The notes under the pieces are model-generated. The model searched no databases. It was not told the DNA's origin and saw nothing but the letters and a program-made list of their open reading frames with translations. The translations under genes were made by a program, and so were the position numbers. A DNA stretch of 64,000 nt from Cytidiella melzeri (lineage: Eukaryota; Basidiomycota; Agaricomycetes; Polyporales; Irpicaceae): contig JABYQR010000113.1 in assembly GCA_022592445.1 (NCBI GenBank), forward strand, positions 1-64,000, given 5' to 3'. Positions 12,127 to 22,672 of the stretch are shown piece by piece. Position 1 is the first letter of the stretch. Every line of letters begins with the position of its first letter.

Positions 12127-15100
12127 TGATCCCTCATGTAGTCTCAAACTCCTTAACCTGCAGATCTCCAAGTCTTCTTCTCGGCATCGTACCAGAATTC
12201 ACCAAGGGCCACATGCTTTACAGTGTCCTGTGCAGCAAATGTCTTACATGAGTCGTGACTGGGTGATTGCCAATTGCTGTGGATGCATGAAAGCCGGAAT
12301 ACGTGGTTGAAGCTCTCATATTGTTCTGTCGAAAAGAGAATGGCAGGGCCAAAACGGCGAATGTATGCTGGAAGATGGACTAGGAAGTAAAATTTTGGCT
12401 TGGTGATGAGAATGCTTGGTGCACATTTTGCAGTAATATTGAGAAGGTCTTGAATGGTCCTAGATAGATGGGCCTACAGCAGCAATGAGAGAGTGCAACA
12501 CCATAAAGGAAAATGAAAAATGCCAAGTATACTTCTTGGTCCTCAATACTGGTATGCCAGAGAAGAACAACCAGTTCTCCAATCACATTCCATCCATCAA
12601 GTACATCCTGAGGAACTAGGTCATGAATGAGGAATGGCATTACTTGAGCAAGGCTCTTGAAATGCTTCCTATTAAGACCCCCACGGTAATGGCAGATGTA
12701 TGCTGGAACAAACGCAGGGAGATTGAGGCCATGCACCGCGAGTGACTCCATTCGTGCTTCAAGTAAAGCAAGCGACTTTGCTTTTTTGATGACATGAACA
12801 GTCTGGCCCCAGAAGTACTTGACAACACCTAGCAGCACTGTGTGTAGTATCTCAGTAGGTGTATCCATGTGAATGTTAACTCCTTGAATGATATATGAGA
12901 TCAATGGTAACATGAATATTGTGGAAACTGACCGGCTAGTCCAAGCAATGGGTTAATCCAGTCATCCACGGAATGTGGCTGAAGTAGGCGATCTAGCTCT
13001 GTCTCAAGCTGCTTTCGCATTGCATCCTCAGATGCCTGGGAATTGTCTGGCCGTGCCTTCCGAAGCTGTTTACCCATCTCAATCAAGGTATGAATGATGC
13101 TGTGAAATCCTGAGTCCCAAACACCAGTGGCCTGACGTGCGCTGTCAACCTTGCTCTGAGCTCCAGGGAGAACAGACATGCTGAGCTGTCTTCGAATTTC
13201 TGCCTCTGTTTCATGTGGTGTTCGAAGTGGGCCTTCCTACAGTACACAAAAAATCGGATTCCCAACCTTGACTTTTGAAAAAGAAAATAGAAAGAAACAT
13301 ACAGAGAATAGCTCAAGAAAGCCTTCTTCTGAGGCTTTATGAGCTTTGGTACCACCAACTTTGCAAGTTTGGCAAAAGAAATTACAACCAAGCCCTTTGT
13401 GACTGCATTCCTCTGCTTGCATTGGATTGTCGCCACCCAAAAGGAAGCCATATGGAAGCAACAAAACCTCTTCGTCATACTTGCAGTCCCAGGCCTCAAC
13501 ACCATTCTGAGCTGCTGAACTATTTGAGAAGTGAGTAAAAAGTACCAGTATAATTTTTCTGCAGCAGAATTCAGGACTGTACTTACTTTATGGAGTCACA
13601 GACAGCCTTTGCAAGCTCTATTGGAGACGCATGTGGTGACAATGAGACAAACTTGACCGAGAATTCCTTTTCTATCATCTCCCGTGGCAAGTTTGCGTTA
13701 GAGGCGTAGACAACATGATGCTTGTTCCACTGCTTTGAAACATTGCCAGAAACATCATCGATGAACATGATGACTGGGACAGCGTAGCACATCCTGCCCT
13801 TGGCAAGTTGTCGAATGGGATTTGGCATTTTTTTGGCGTATTTCCAAGACTCATCTGTGCAAATTAAGTTAAGTGAGAAAGTCACTAAGTGGGTTTATTG
13901 AGACATACCAGAGAACAGCTGGACATGTTCAGGATATGACCCATACAATTTGTCGAAGGGAACCTTGAAGGTAGCCACAGGACATAGCATCTGTCAGTTG
14001 CTCACAACAAAACCACGCTATATTTAATCAACCAGTGAGAAAGAATACATCCAATTCAAGATGTACCTTACCTCAGTCCAAGAAACGCTACGGACTAATG
14101 CTGTAATTGTCTCTGGTGTGCCTCCAGCAGTTTGGATTGAGTCTCGTTGTGAACTGCAACAATCTAAAAAGAACTGCTCCGATATAAAATAGGATGCGTC
14201 GGATTACTGAAGCAGCTCCTGAGTGAAAAAGATCTTCCCTTCAACCCTTACAGCAGGGGTGACAATGCCTTCAGGGCCATCGCAAAGCATCTTGAAACCA
14301 TGCTGTGCTTCAGACATATGCCCTCCACGGTCTTCAAAAAAAGTCGAACATTGCAAATCAAGTCAAAGGATTTGCATAATCCTAAAACAGGTTCAGATTG
14401 AGATTTGATTACAAGATATACAATCTGTACCTTTGCAACCGCAGCCCCAATATCATTGATGTAGAAGATATTGCCGCTAGGACTTACAACTTTCTTTGTG
14501 GGATCTCCAACCAGACAACGGAGGTCCTGGCGCATTTTCTTGATAGCATACAAGGTTGGAATGTCACGTGCATGTAATGCCTTGGCCCATTTGAGCATTG
14601 CACTGATTTGTGCATCCGGGAACCGCAGACGTGGAGACGTTAGCAAGAGGTCTGTGAGAAAGAGCCGAAAGAGCCGATGAAGATAAGTAGCTATCTGACT
14701 GTAGGACCCTACTTATACTTACTGACTTGGACGGCCATGGAGAGAACAATGAATCCTGAGCAGATGGCTGACTGGAGTGTGAGAACTCTGGTATACCTAT
14801 GATAGATTGTTAGCGGGACTTTTAACTCATGCAATGCTTCATACCCAGGTAGGACAACTCACCTATGCCTATGGTATCCTGCTCAGGATGCTCATCTTGC
14901 ATGTCATCCTCGAACAGCTCATACTCTGGATCCAACATCTCATTGCGCTCGGCATTTTTGGCAGCATACTCCTCCTCCTCTTTATCAACCTCTAATACCC
15001 CCACACTGTGCTCACAATCCTGGAGTTGCCAGAGCTCACTGAATGGAACTGGATCATGAGATATGTCCACCAGAGGCGCTTCATCCTGAGATGTGTCTGG

Positions 15101-15787
15101 AGACTCTTCAATGCCTTGCATTTCTTGCCTCTGCACTTCTGCTTCTTGCAGCTTGGAGAGCTCAATGTTGGCCTCTTGTAGCTGCCAACGGTACTGGAGG
15201 CGCTGCTTATGCCGAGCTGTAGATTCGTGGCCCTGAGCGTAGCGGCGTGCAATTGTGAGTGGAAGACCAGAAGTCAAGCTTGGACACAACAAGCATGTCA
15301 GTTGGTCCTTATCGCCTAAAGACCACACTGCATAGAAGGTGTTAGCGTACATAGAGAACCAGAGCAATCCCTATGTACGTACCTGCAGGGTCTAAGCTGT
15401 AAGCTGAAGTTTTTGCATACATGCTGATTGGTGGGTGTGCAAAGGTAGTACAAGAATGATACTGCGGCTGTAAACAGCCTCAGTCAAGTTAGATTGCACA
15501 ATACAAGACAAGAACTGTCTTGCTCACCTTTTTCCAATCTTTCTCAAGCTTCGCGCGCATGTCATAGAGAAAGGAGAAGAGTTTGCGAGCCCATCGATGT
15601 GTTTGAGGTTGCTGATCTCAACGAGGGAGACGCACACGTGACTGTGTGAACTTCCTCGGCGTCTGCCAGAGGCATTGGCATTGGGTTTCTCCCCTTCAGC
15701 GTTGTTGTCAGTGTCGCCAGTCCTTCCACAACATCCTCCCTCTTGCAACATCGCCTGCAACTTCCCTCGACCATATCGACTGTCTTT

Positions 15788-16528
15788 ATGGTCAATCCCG
15801 GACAGCAACAACACGGCAAAGAGGTTGACAGCTGCTGTCGTGTTCCCTTATGGATTGAGATCTACGGCTTATCACACACATTGGACGCAGTGGTAAGCTA
15901 ATTCGCCATCTTCTCAAGCACTCAAGTTGCTAACATTTCATAGCCCCTCACAGTCACAGTCGCAGTGCCTCCCAAGGCTGCTGGTTTCCTCACGGCGACA
16001 GTGCGCCCCGCAAAGGTGAAAGGCGAAGAGGCTGATTATGACTTTGTGGTCACCCTCCCACCAGTAAGTCCATCGCGCCTTGCGTTGAGCAACATGCACC
16101 TCACATGTTCAGCACAGGAGACCGACCACCCGCTTACGTTTGCAACCACCCTCAAGCATTTCAATTGCGAGTCGTTTGCATCCTGGGAATTGCTCCTCAA
16201 CGGCATCGAGCATTGGCTCCTCACAACCATCTTAGACCGGACACATCCCCAGTGGTCGTGGGGTGTTTCGCTGTACTGGATGGTGTTTGTCGGCACCTAT
16301 CCCGAGTTTCCTGCTGGTGACAACTGGCCTGATTGGAACACCGGCATTCCTTTCAAAGGCAGTTTCCTTGACTCCTGGATGGCGTGCTTCAAGCTGAAGT
16401 GTGCCCCTGGCCCAGCACAGAAGCTCCTACCTGAACCTGTAGCTGCACGTACGCGCGAGGAGATTTGCAGCGATATTTGGACGGAAATTCAGGGGCAGCT
16501 CATGTTGTATCATTGTACTTTGATTTAG
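15788..16528 (+). CDS. Hypothetical protein, 211 aa, three exons
   Basis: Exons 15788-15892, 15944-16063 and 16118-16528 join in phase 0 through 51- and 54-bp GT-AG introns. The second intron is also free of stops, so it could be retained. The ATG at 15788 is the first in the continuous frame. I do not recognise a family. The C-terminal exon is rich in Trp (WSWGVSLYW, DNWPDWN) and ends in a short acidic/basic segment. No membrane helix or signal peptide is obvious. It is transcribed away from the decayed transposase at 9990-15400, so it may be a passenger of that element or a host gene at its border; the sequence does not decide. Confidence 0.5.
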
Positions 16529-16969
16529 CTGTATCTACATGTTGTTGTTGTTTCGAATATGTCAATTGCTCGTTCCACGCTGTCCATTCCAGCTTAAGTA
16601 AAGAGGGATCATATGTCTACTATATTGCCCGAGTCTCTCGCGGCTTCTGCTCGCACTGTGCATGTTCAATCACACATAACATAGTGGTCAGATAGTTGAA
16701 CTGTGCATATAATGATTATTATGTACACTCGATGTCCATTATTGCTGGTCTAGATATACTGGCTATAGACAAAATATATGATGGGCTGGTTGTTGGAGCG
16801 ACGTTTCACACCCATCTCAGTGATATTTTCTTTTGTCGCACGCCCATCCCTCAAACCGCCACATTCCCTTCTTTCGTTGCCGCGACTACATACCCCGCGC
16901 TCATATCCGCCCGACATTGCATTCGCTTGGGAGTGTACCGCAGCTGGTGTCGAGGCACTGCAATATTAG
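16529..16969. other. No gene seen between the 211-aa gene and the repeat field
   Basis: AT-rich sequence with short frames only. No recognisable domain, splice pattern or transposon terminus. Confidence 0.4.
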
Positions 16970-17332
16970 TAATAAAAGTTGTAAACTGCAACAAAATCAC
17001 TGTTGAAAGTGAGTAATGCAAGCTCATTAGTGGCGAAGGTTGTTACCAATAACAAAATTACCTATCAAGGTAAGTATTCTGGCCAAGTTAATAATGAAAG
17101 CTGTTACCTGTCACCAAAGTACTTGTGACAGTGAGTGATTTAAGGACATTGGTAACAAAAGCCATTACTGGTAACAAAGATGCTTATGAAAGTGGGTAAT
17201 GCAGCCACATTAGTAACAAATGTTGTTACCACTAATAACATTACCTATCAAATTGAAAGTTGCTAGTGAAAGGTGTTACCAGTAACATCAAAGTGAGTAG
17301 TGCAGGCACATCAATAACAAAAGTGGGTACTA
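16970..17332. repeat. Degenerate tandem-repeat field (unit about 55-65 bp)
   Basis: The words GTTACCAGTAACAAA, ATTACCTATCAAG and AAAGTGAGTAATGCA recur in order at roughly 55-65 bp steps, five or six times, with much drift. Several units contain the short palindrome GTTACCNRTAAC. It stops where the copia LTR begins. Confidence 0.65.
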
Positions 17333-17336
17333 GTTA

Positions 17337-17622
17337 TTGTATCTCATGATGCGCCTCAACCACGATATACGGAAGACCCGACGTACTGACTGCTTCCACT
17401 ACTCCCGCGTATATTTTCATCTATTCTGTTCTCATTCCAATTCGCTTTGACTGTATTTGTAATATCCTTCTCCACTTCTATCCGCGCATCTGTCCATTTC
17501 TTTCTTTCTTATTTTATCTTATCCTCTTCTTGATACTTATAAAAACTCTGTAATTGGTTGTTTTAATGATTATCATTCACATTTGCTGTCTCTCGTGCGC
17601 TTTAACACCTCTTGCAACAACA
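17337..17622 (+). repeat. Probable 5' LTR of the truncated copia element
   Basis: The right end is firm: ...CAACAACA is followed at once by a primer-binding site. A TATA-like TTATAAAAA stands at about 17537-17545. The left end (TGTATCTC near 17337-17339) is a guess from the TG start and the edge of the repeat field, since no second LTR exists for comparison. Confidence 0.5.
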
Positions 17623-17640
17623 GGTTATGAGCCCCGCGCT
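17623..17640 (+). promoter_or_regulatory. Primer-binding site, initiator tRNA-Met anticodon-loop type
   Basis: GGTTATGAGCCCCG is the complement of the anticodon stem-loop of initiator tRNA-Met (GGGCUCAUAACC in yeast). It follows the LTR directly. Two other copia elements in the window carry the same site. Confidence 0.75.
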
Positions 17641-17770
17641 CTAACTACACAAGAAATCTTTATCTATCAAGCTCTATACTTGAACTCTATTGATCTAGGC
17701 AACAGTACGTCGGTATTGCGCCCGTAGGCCATCATTACCTCTATCCTGTGATCTTGTGATTAGATCTACT

Positions 17771-19137
17771 ATGGCGACAACTACTGCTGCAGCTTCTGAA
17801 ATGTTGGGCAGCTATTGTATTGAACCACTGAAGGGTGCCGAGAATTATATTACTTGGCGCGTCCAGATCACAGACATTCTCACGGACATGGGGCTGTGGG
17901 AATACACCTCAGGTGACAACCCCAAACCCGCTGATGCAATCCAAGCTGCCGAGTGGACTAAGAAAGATTGGAAGGCGTTGACAACCATCCGACTCTGCGT
18001 TTCAAATTCAATGATGGCGCATGTGATTTCCGCCAGTACTCTGAAGGATGCCTTTGATACCCTTTCTAATGTTTTCAACAATGAAGGTGCTGTCACTCTT
18101 ATTGTTTTATGTTGCTGTTTTCTTCGTTACCAGATCACTGAGGAGGGCAATCTTGGTGAAGAACTGCACAAGATTAAAGGACTTTGGCAGGAGATCAATT
18201 TGGTACAGATGCCAAAGATCTCCGACAACGACTTAGCTTATGTCATTCTCATGGCGCTACCGCACTCTTGGGACCCTCTGATCTCATCAATTTCTCTTGA
18301 CAACACTCTGACATCAGCCAATATCATCGATCATATTCTACAGGAAGACAATTGCTGTAAGAAACACACTACAGCCAAGACTAGTCTATATGCGTATACC
18401 CGCCAAAAATCAAAGTTTTGCGCTGGATTATTCTGCCATGGCTGCGGAAAAGAAGGTCACATCAAACCTGAATGTAGAAGTGGGGGAAAGAATGAGGAAG
18501 ACGGTAAGAAGGAAGGGCAAGGATAGGAACAAATCAAAGAGGATGTACGCTTACATTGCTGAAGGACAAGAAAACAGTGATAGCAACAACGAGCCCGAGG
18601 AATACGCTTTCCTGGCTATAGAGAATGCTTCCGCTGCGCCTACCGGTACTTGGCTTGGCGACTCCGGAACTTCTTCCCACATCATCAATGATAGATCTCT
18701 ATTCATTACTTTTTTCCCATGTCAAAGGTTCTATTTATGGTGTTGGTGATTGCCCAAGCCTCGGACACGGCGATGTACAAATTGTGTTCATTACCAAACA
18801 AGGAACCGTTCCAGTCATACTCAAGGACACGTTGTACACGCCAACAATGAGATTTAATCTTATTTCCCTTGGCAGACTCACTAGCGCAGGCCTCTCATAC
18901 GAAGGCAAAGGGACGGAACTTTTCATCAAAAACGGAGATAAAGTGATTGGACATGGAAACAAATTCAGCAACCTTTACCAAATGGCCAGTAAATCTGTCG
19001 ACACAATCTTAATGATCGCCCGCTTCAATTGCTCCTGGTATGAATGGCATTGCGCCCTGGGTCACATCAACAAGGGACAACTGAAGGAAATGCATCGTGA
19101 TAGTTTAGTATCAAGTATGAAAGTTGATACTACATGA
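17771..19137 (+). pseudogene. Truncated Ty1/copia gag-pol fragment
   Basis: Gag of the copia (UBN2) type from the ATG at 17771 has YITWRVQITDIL, then MALPHSWDPLI, then a zinc knuckle CHGCGKEGHIKPEC (about 18439-18480). After a stop near 18526 and frame changes comes the protease (WLGDSGTSSHI, D-S-G at about 18660) and a pre-integrase segment ending near WHCALGHINKGQL (about 19045-19080). Everything beyond, meaning integrase, reverse transcriptase, RNase H and the 3' LTR, is absent. The first part reads through LIVLCCCFLRYQ, which looks like a retained intron or local insertion. Confidence 0.75.
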
Positions 19138-19144
19138 TTCATCA

Positions 19145-19327
19145 GTTGCTCTGTAAAGAGGAGTTACAATCAGAGCACGGCCTGTGGCAGTTCTAGTGGG
19201 GCTGATTCTGGTTGCATCACCATAGAGCACTGCCTTTGATTCTTCCATACAGTTTTACAGCCACTGGTTGCTCTATAAGCAGGAGTTAAAATCAGAACCC
19301 AGCCTGTGGCAGCTCCAACAGGGGTGA
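19145..19327. repeat. Imperfect direct repeat, about 60 bp, two copies
   Basis: A segment beginning GTTGCTCTGTAAAGAGGAGT (about 19145-19203) is repeated as GTTGCTCTATAAGCAGGAGT (about 19267-19327). Both copies also contain CCTGTGGCAG. The copies are about 120 bp apart and lie between the broken end of the copia fragment and the next solo LTR. Confidence 0.75.
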
Positions 19328-19350
19328 GGCAGTGCAGACATCAACAGGAC

Positions 19351-19828
19351 TGTCACGAACATGCATACTTTTTCCTTTGATCTTATCTTATTGATGGCAC
19401 ATGACTACTGCATGTGATCAAGTGCATGTGACAGACTGGTCACATGATCATAGAAGGTGCTGGAACATTGTGGAACATTGTAGAACATTGCACCATAGCA
19501 CACCATATGTTCCCACAGCAGTGTTAGGAGTACAGACCCGGTACCAGGGGTCCTTGTCTGAGATGTATATAAATCCACCATGTAGCTCCCTAAAGACCTC
19601 AGATTCTACCTCCTGGTCTTTAGGTGACGTCCACCTTGTACCTAGTTCCTCACTGTACTAATATAACCTGGTCTTTAGCTCGTTATCAGCTGCTCCCTCA
19701 TCGTTGTCTCTCCCCCTTTCATCATCATCATTTCCCCTGTTGTCATCGTCCACGCGGGCTCGCTCGTTGTTCCTCCTTCCCCATTGTTGCTTCCTCACTT
19801 GTCATAGAGTTTGATTGTATTCTTGACA
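19351..19828 (+). mobile_element. Solo LTR, 478 bp, with 5-bp target duplication
   Basis: Begins TGTCACG and ends CTTGACA, giving TGTCA...TGACA inverted termini. It is bounded by AGGAC on the left (19346-19350) and AGGAC on the right (19829-19833). A TATA-like GTATATAAAT lies at about 19564-19573. No internal retrotransposon sequence remains, so it arose by LTR-LTR recombination. Its TGTCAC start matches the solo LTR at 11380-12126. Confidence 0.85.
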
Positions 19829-19833
19829 AGGAC

Positions 19834-21943
19834 ACATGTAACATGTTCCAGCAATTGATTCAATGAGACACCCTCAAGCTCTTCATTCTTGAAGCAATTA
19901 ATTTTCTAGAACCAGCAGTGAGCACTGCACAAGATTAATGACAAGATAGATAAGGCCACTTGCTACCATTGGTGACTACCTTCATTGATGTATGGCTCCT
20001 TTTCCCGCAACCAAACTTATCAACTGCAGTACAGTCACTTTATCCCAGATCAAGTTGCCTATCAAAGGTGTCACCAATAGCAAATGCCTACAATACAGAC
20101 AATATTCATGACCAGATGGCTTGGCAAGATCCTTACCAGAAACAGAGTTGTTTACTGAGGTTCTTTTTGTTAACGAATTCACAGGTGCAATTAACCATTT
20201 TATGCTATATGATTTATTCAATTTGCTATCATTAACATAATCCCCTGTAACCCACTCCTGCAGTTTACCAAAATTTATCTATATCATTCAACATAGTTCA
20301 GCACCATTAAGAAGACACATGTCAAACAATCTTTATCTCCATGCTCTACTCCACAAACTTGGTTCAATTCTGTACTCACACCCATTGTTGCACCTCAAAC
20401 AATACAGCACAGTCCCCCTTTTTTCATGAATGATTTTATGCTCCAGTGAAGACAAACCACCAACTTACTATACATTACTCATTGAAGAAGCTATCTCCAA
20501 CAACATTACTTGTCCAGGCTGCTACCAGCACCAAGTTCACTTACAAATCTGGCTAACAAGATAATATCTCATTGAATCATCAGGAATTGTCCTTGCCGCT
20601 TGCCAGCCTTGCTAAGGCTAGTTATACAGCCTGGATCTCGAGCTTGTCTCTGGCTCAGCCCTTGTGCCTTGTATGAGCACTCAAGCTTGTGCTCCCTCGA
20701 GTTATGGTTCGAGTTCTTGCGCGAGTTCTTGTCCATGTCTCTCGTGAGTTTTGGGCAGCCTCAAGCACATTTGGCACTTTCCCTTGCCACCCTTGATTTC
20801 CTTGTGGCCTCCTTGCTCACTCGCTCCCTTGGATCTTGCAGCTCTTCTCATGGATAGGGAAACCTCGAGCAGCCTCTCTCTCTCTTCATCAATCCCCTCA
20901 AGCTCCTCACTACCAGGATTTGTTTCCATTGCACTGCCTTCTTCTCTCCTGTGTGGCCTCGAGTCACCAAGCCTTTGTTTGATTGGATGTTTGTGGTTTA
21001 GCTGCACAAGAAGCAGTGTACTCCTTGTTCTTGTGACAGGTTTTGTGTTTGCCCCTTGTTTCACCTCACACTGCCCTCTCTCACTGCCTTGTTCTCACAC
21101 GGACCTTTAATCTGATATGGACTTTTTGCAGTAGTAGTTATACACGGCGTGTTTATACCTTGAATAACTCAGAATACAACACCCCTGTGTTTTCCCGTAC
21201 GAGTTTGCCTCTGCAAGCCTTGCATCTCGTGTCTCGAGCCTCCTTGCGCCTTGCATCTCGCATATCAAGCCTACTTACAGTGTGGATATCTCATTTGTGT
21301 TGCATTCTTGAGCCCTTTTGTGTTCCTCACTGTGTTTATTCTACTGCATTATTTCACTGTGTCGTGTTCCTCTTCCACTGCATCCTCCTTTCAAGCCATT
21401 GTTCACCTTCTCTTGGCCACTGCGTGTTTATTGTGTTCCTTTCACTGCCTTGCATTTCTTAGCCACATTTCTCTTTCACCTGGCAACTGAGATTCACCGC
21501 CTTCTCTCCTTTCCTCTCACTCCTCGCAACCTTTTGCCATTGTTTCACTTAACCTTTGAGCATCCCCCACCATTACCCTCTTTGGTTCTTGTATGGGTTT
21601 TGCCACTTGTATATCAATTCTCGTGCTTGTTATTACCACATTGTCTGCTGCAAAACTGCTTGACTGATGAAAGCTGGCTCAAGCCGACACAAGCCAAAAC
21701 TGAGTTTGAAGCACTGTGCTTAGAATTATCTGAGTTTAAATTGGTCATATTCTGGTGCCACAGAACAAGGGAAGCCTGAAAACACTGAAGCGCCAACTTT
21801 CTGTAACTGGCTACTGGCTAGCTGAGCCGCGGCAACACTAGTGCGAGGTGTGGAGGTCAGGCCATGAATGGACTATAAGGACACTCATACACAAAGGGGA
21901 GGCTTCTGAGGAGCAGAGGTGCAACCCAATATTGAAATTGAAG
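19834..21943. other. No gene supported
   Basis: About 2.1 kb of AT- and CT-rich sequence. From about 20600 to 21500 it is built of loosely repeated words such as CTTGCATCTCG, CTCGAG and CACTGTGTT, which keeps long frames open on both strands without any recognisable domain. It may be old transposon debris. Confidence 0.4.
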
Positions 21944-22439
21944 ATGCCAAAGGAGAAACATATTCCAGCAGATGATCACCATGCCAAGGCAGCAGCTGAG
22001 GCCAAAGCTAGGTCAGAGGAAGACCAAGCAAAGTTTGTCAAGTGGATCTTCAAAAAATCTAACAGACAAATTGAAATTCCAATCTCCATACTCCAGTTGG
22101 TGGGGGCTGCAGAGGGAGCGGCAATACCTTCCTAATGGAAGGCCAGTGGATGCACTGGATTTCAAAGAGAATGAGTTTTGCCTTCCTGCAGCAAACTGTG
22201 ATTTCAATTTGAAATACATTGGTCATCATGAGGAAGGTAGCGAGGTTGATACCTTATTGTCAGAATCTATGCAGTGGGGGGGGGGGGGGGGGGTGAACCC
22301 TAGTCAGGCAGGACGCTTGGACTGGGAGGAACTCACAGATGCAGGTTGGGGGACGCTCTACCCTGTCTCTGCCAAAGAAACCTTGGTTTCAGAGATTGAA
22401 AGGGTTTTGAGTTCCATGACCTGGCACGTTGGTGAAAAG
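21944..22439 (+). pseudogene. Degenerate ORF fragment at the copia insertion site
   Basis: Reads MPKEKHIPADDHHAKAAAEA and continues as a charged, lysine-rich segment; after a frame change it reads NEFCLPAANCDFNLKYIGHH and later RLDWEELTDAGWGTLYPV. A poly-G run (22276-22293) falls inside it. The frame entering the insertion site (...WHVGEK) continues for about 20 residues on the far side of the two copia elements, from 32342. Family not recognised. Confidence 0.3.
22276..22293 (+). repeat. Poly-G tract, 18 bases
   Basis: Uninterrupted G run within the degenerate ORF just left of the copia pair. Confidence 0.9.
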
Positions 22440-22444
22440 TGTGT

Positions 22445-22604
22445 TGTTTCACTATTTTGTCTTTGTACTTAGCGCCGTAGTTACCGTATATAAGACTTAC
22501 TTTGATCAATGCACAGCTATTGCTTTTGATCCCCAACTCTCTGTCTGACCACCACCTCAGTCTTCTCCCTCAATGCTCTAAACTCCACTGATACCTTGTT
22601 AAAA
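22445..22604 (+). repeat. 5' LTR of copia element A
   Basis: 160 bp from TGTTTCAC to TTGTTAAAA, matched by the 3' LTR. TATA-like GTATATAAGA at about 22486-22495. Confidence 0.92.
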
Positions 22605-22620
22605 GGTCATGAGCCCCGCC
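22605..22620 (+). promoter_or_regulatory. Primer-binding site of copia A
   Basis: GGTCATGAGCCCCGCC follows the LTR directly. It equals the initiator tRNA-Met anticodon-loop site found in the other copia elements, except for one T to C change. Confidence 0.7.
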
Positions 22621-22672
22621 TAAGCTCATTCTCCTCACTCTACTACACTTCTGCACCTACTCCTCTCTGTTG

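Larger units (their letters stand above)
9990..15400 (-). pseudogene. Large transposase-like protein of a fungal DNA transposon, decayed and interrupted
   Basis: Paralogue of the intact gene at 51651-56207. From 5' to 3' on the minus strand it has a CLLC...H-x5-H zinc-finger-like motif near 15.29-15.2 kb; an acidic linker; the block DDVSGN-x-SKQWNKH near 13.76-13.7 kb; SPHASPIELA near 13.64-13.6 kb; GDNPMQAEECSH followed by FFCQTCKVGG near 13.43-13.34 kb; DTPTEILHT near 12.86 kb; LFSTEQYESF near 12.33-12.3 kb; and a C-terminal NTQHNC...FLLNI block near 10.77-10.6 kb. Every block has its counterpart in the other copy. Two in-frame stops (12144-12146 and 12153-12155) and a solo LTR (11380-12126) break the gene. 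The family placement near KDZ/Plavaka or CACTA-like transposons is from memory of these motifs; the catalytic triad is not assigned. Confidence 0.72.

Noticed and set aside
20702..21064. Long charged minus-strand ORF (120 aa) and overlapping plus-strand ORFs
   Set aside because: The segment is built of iterated CT-rich words that keep several frames open on both strands; no domain, splice pattern or relative was seen.
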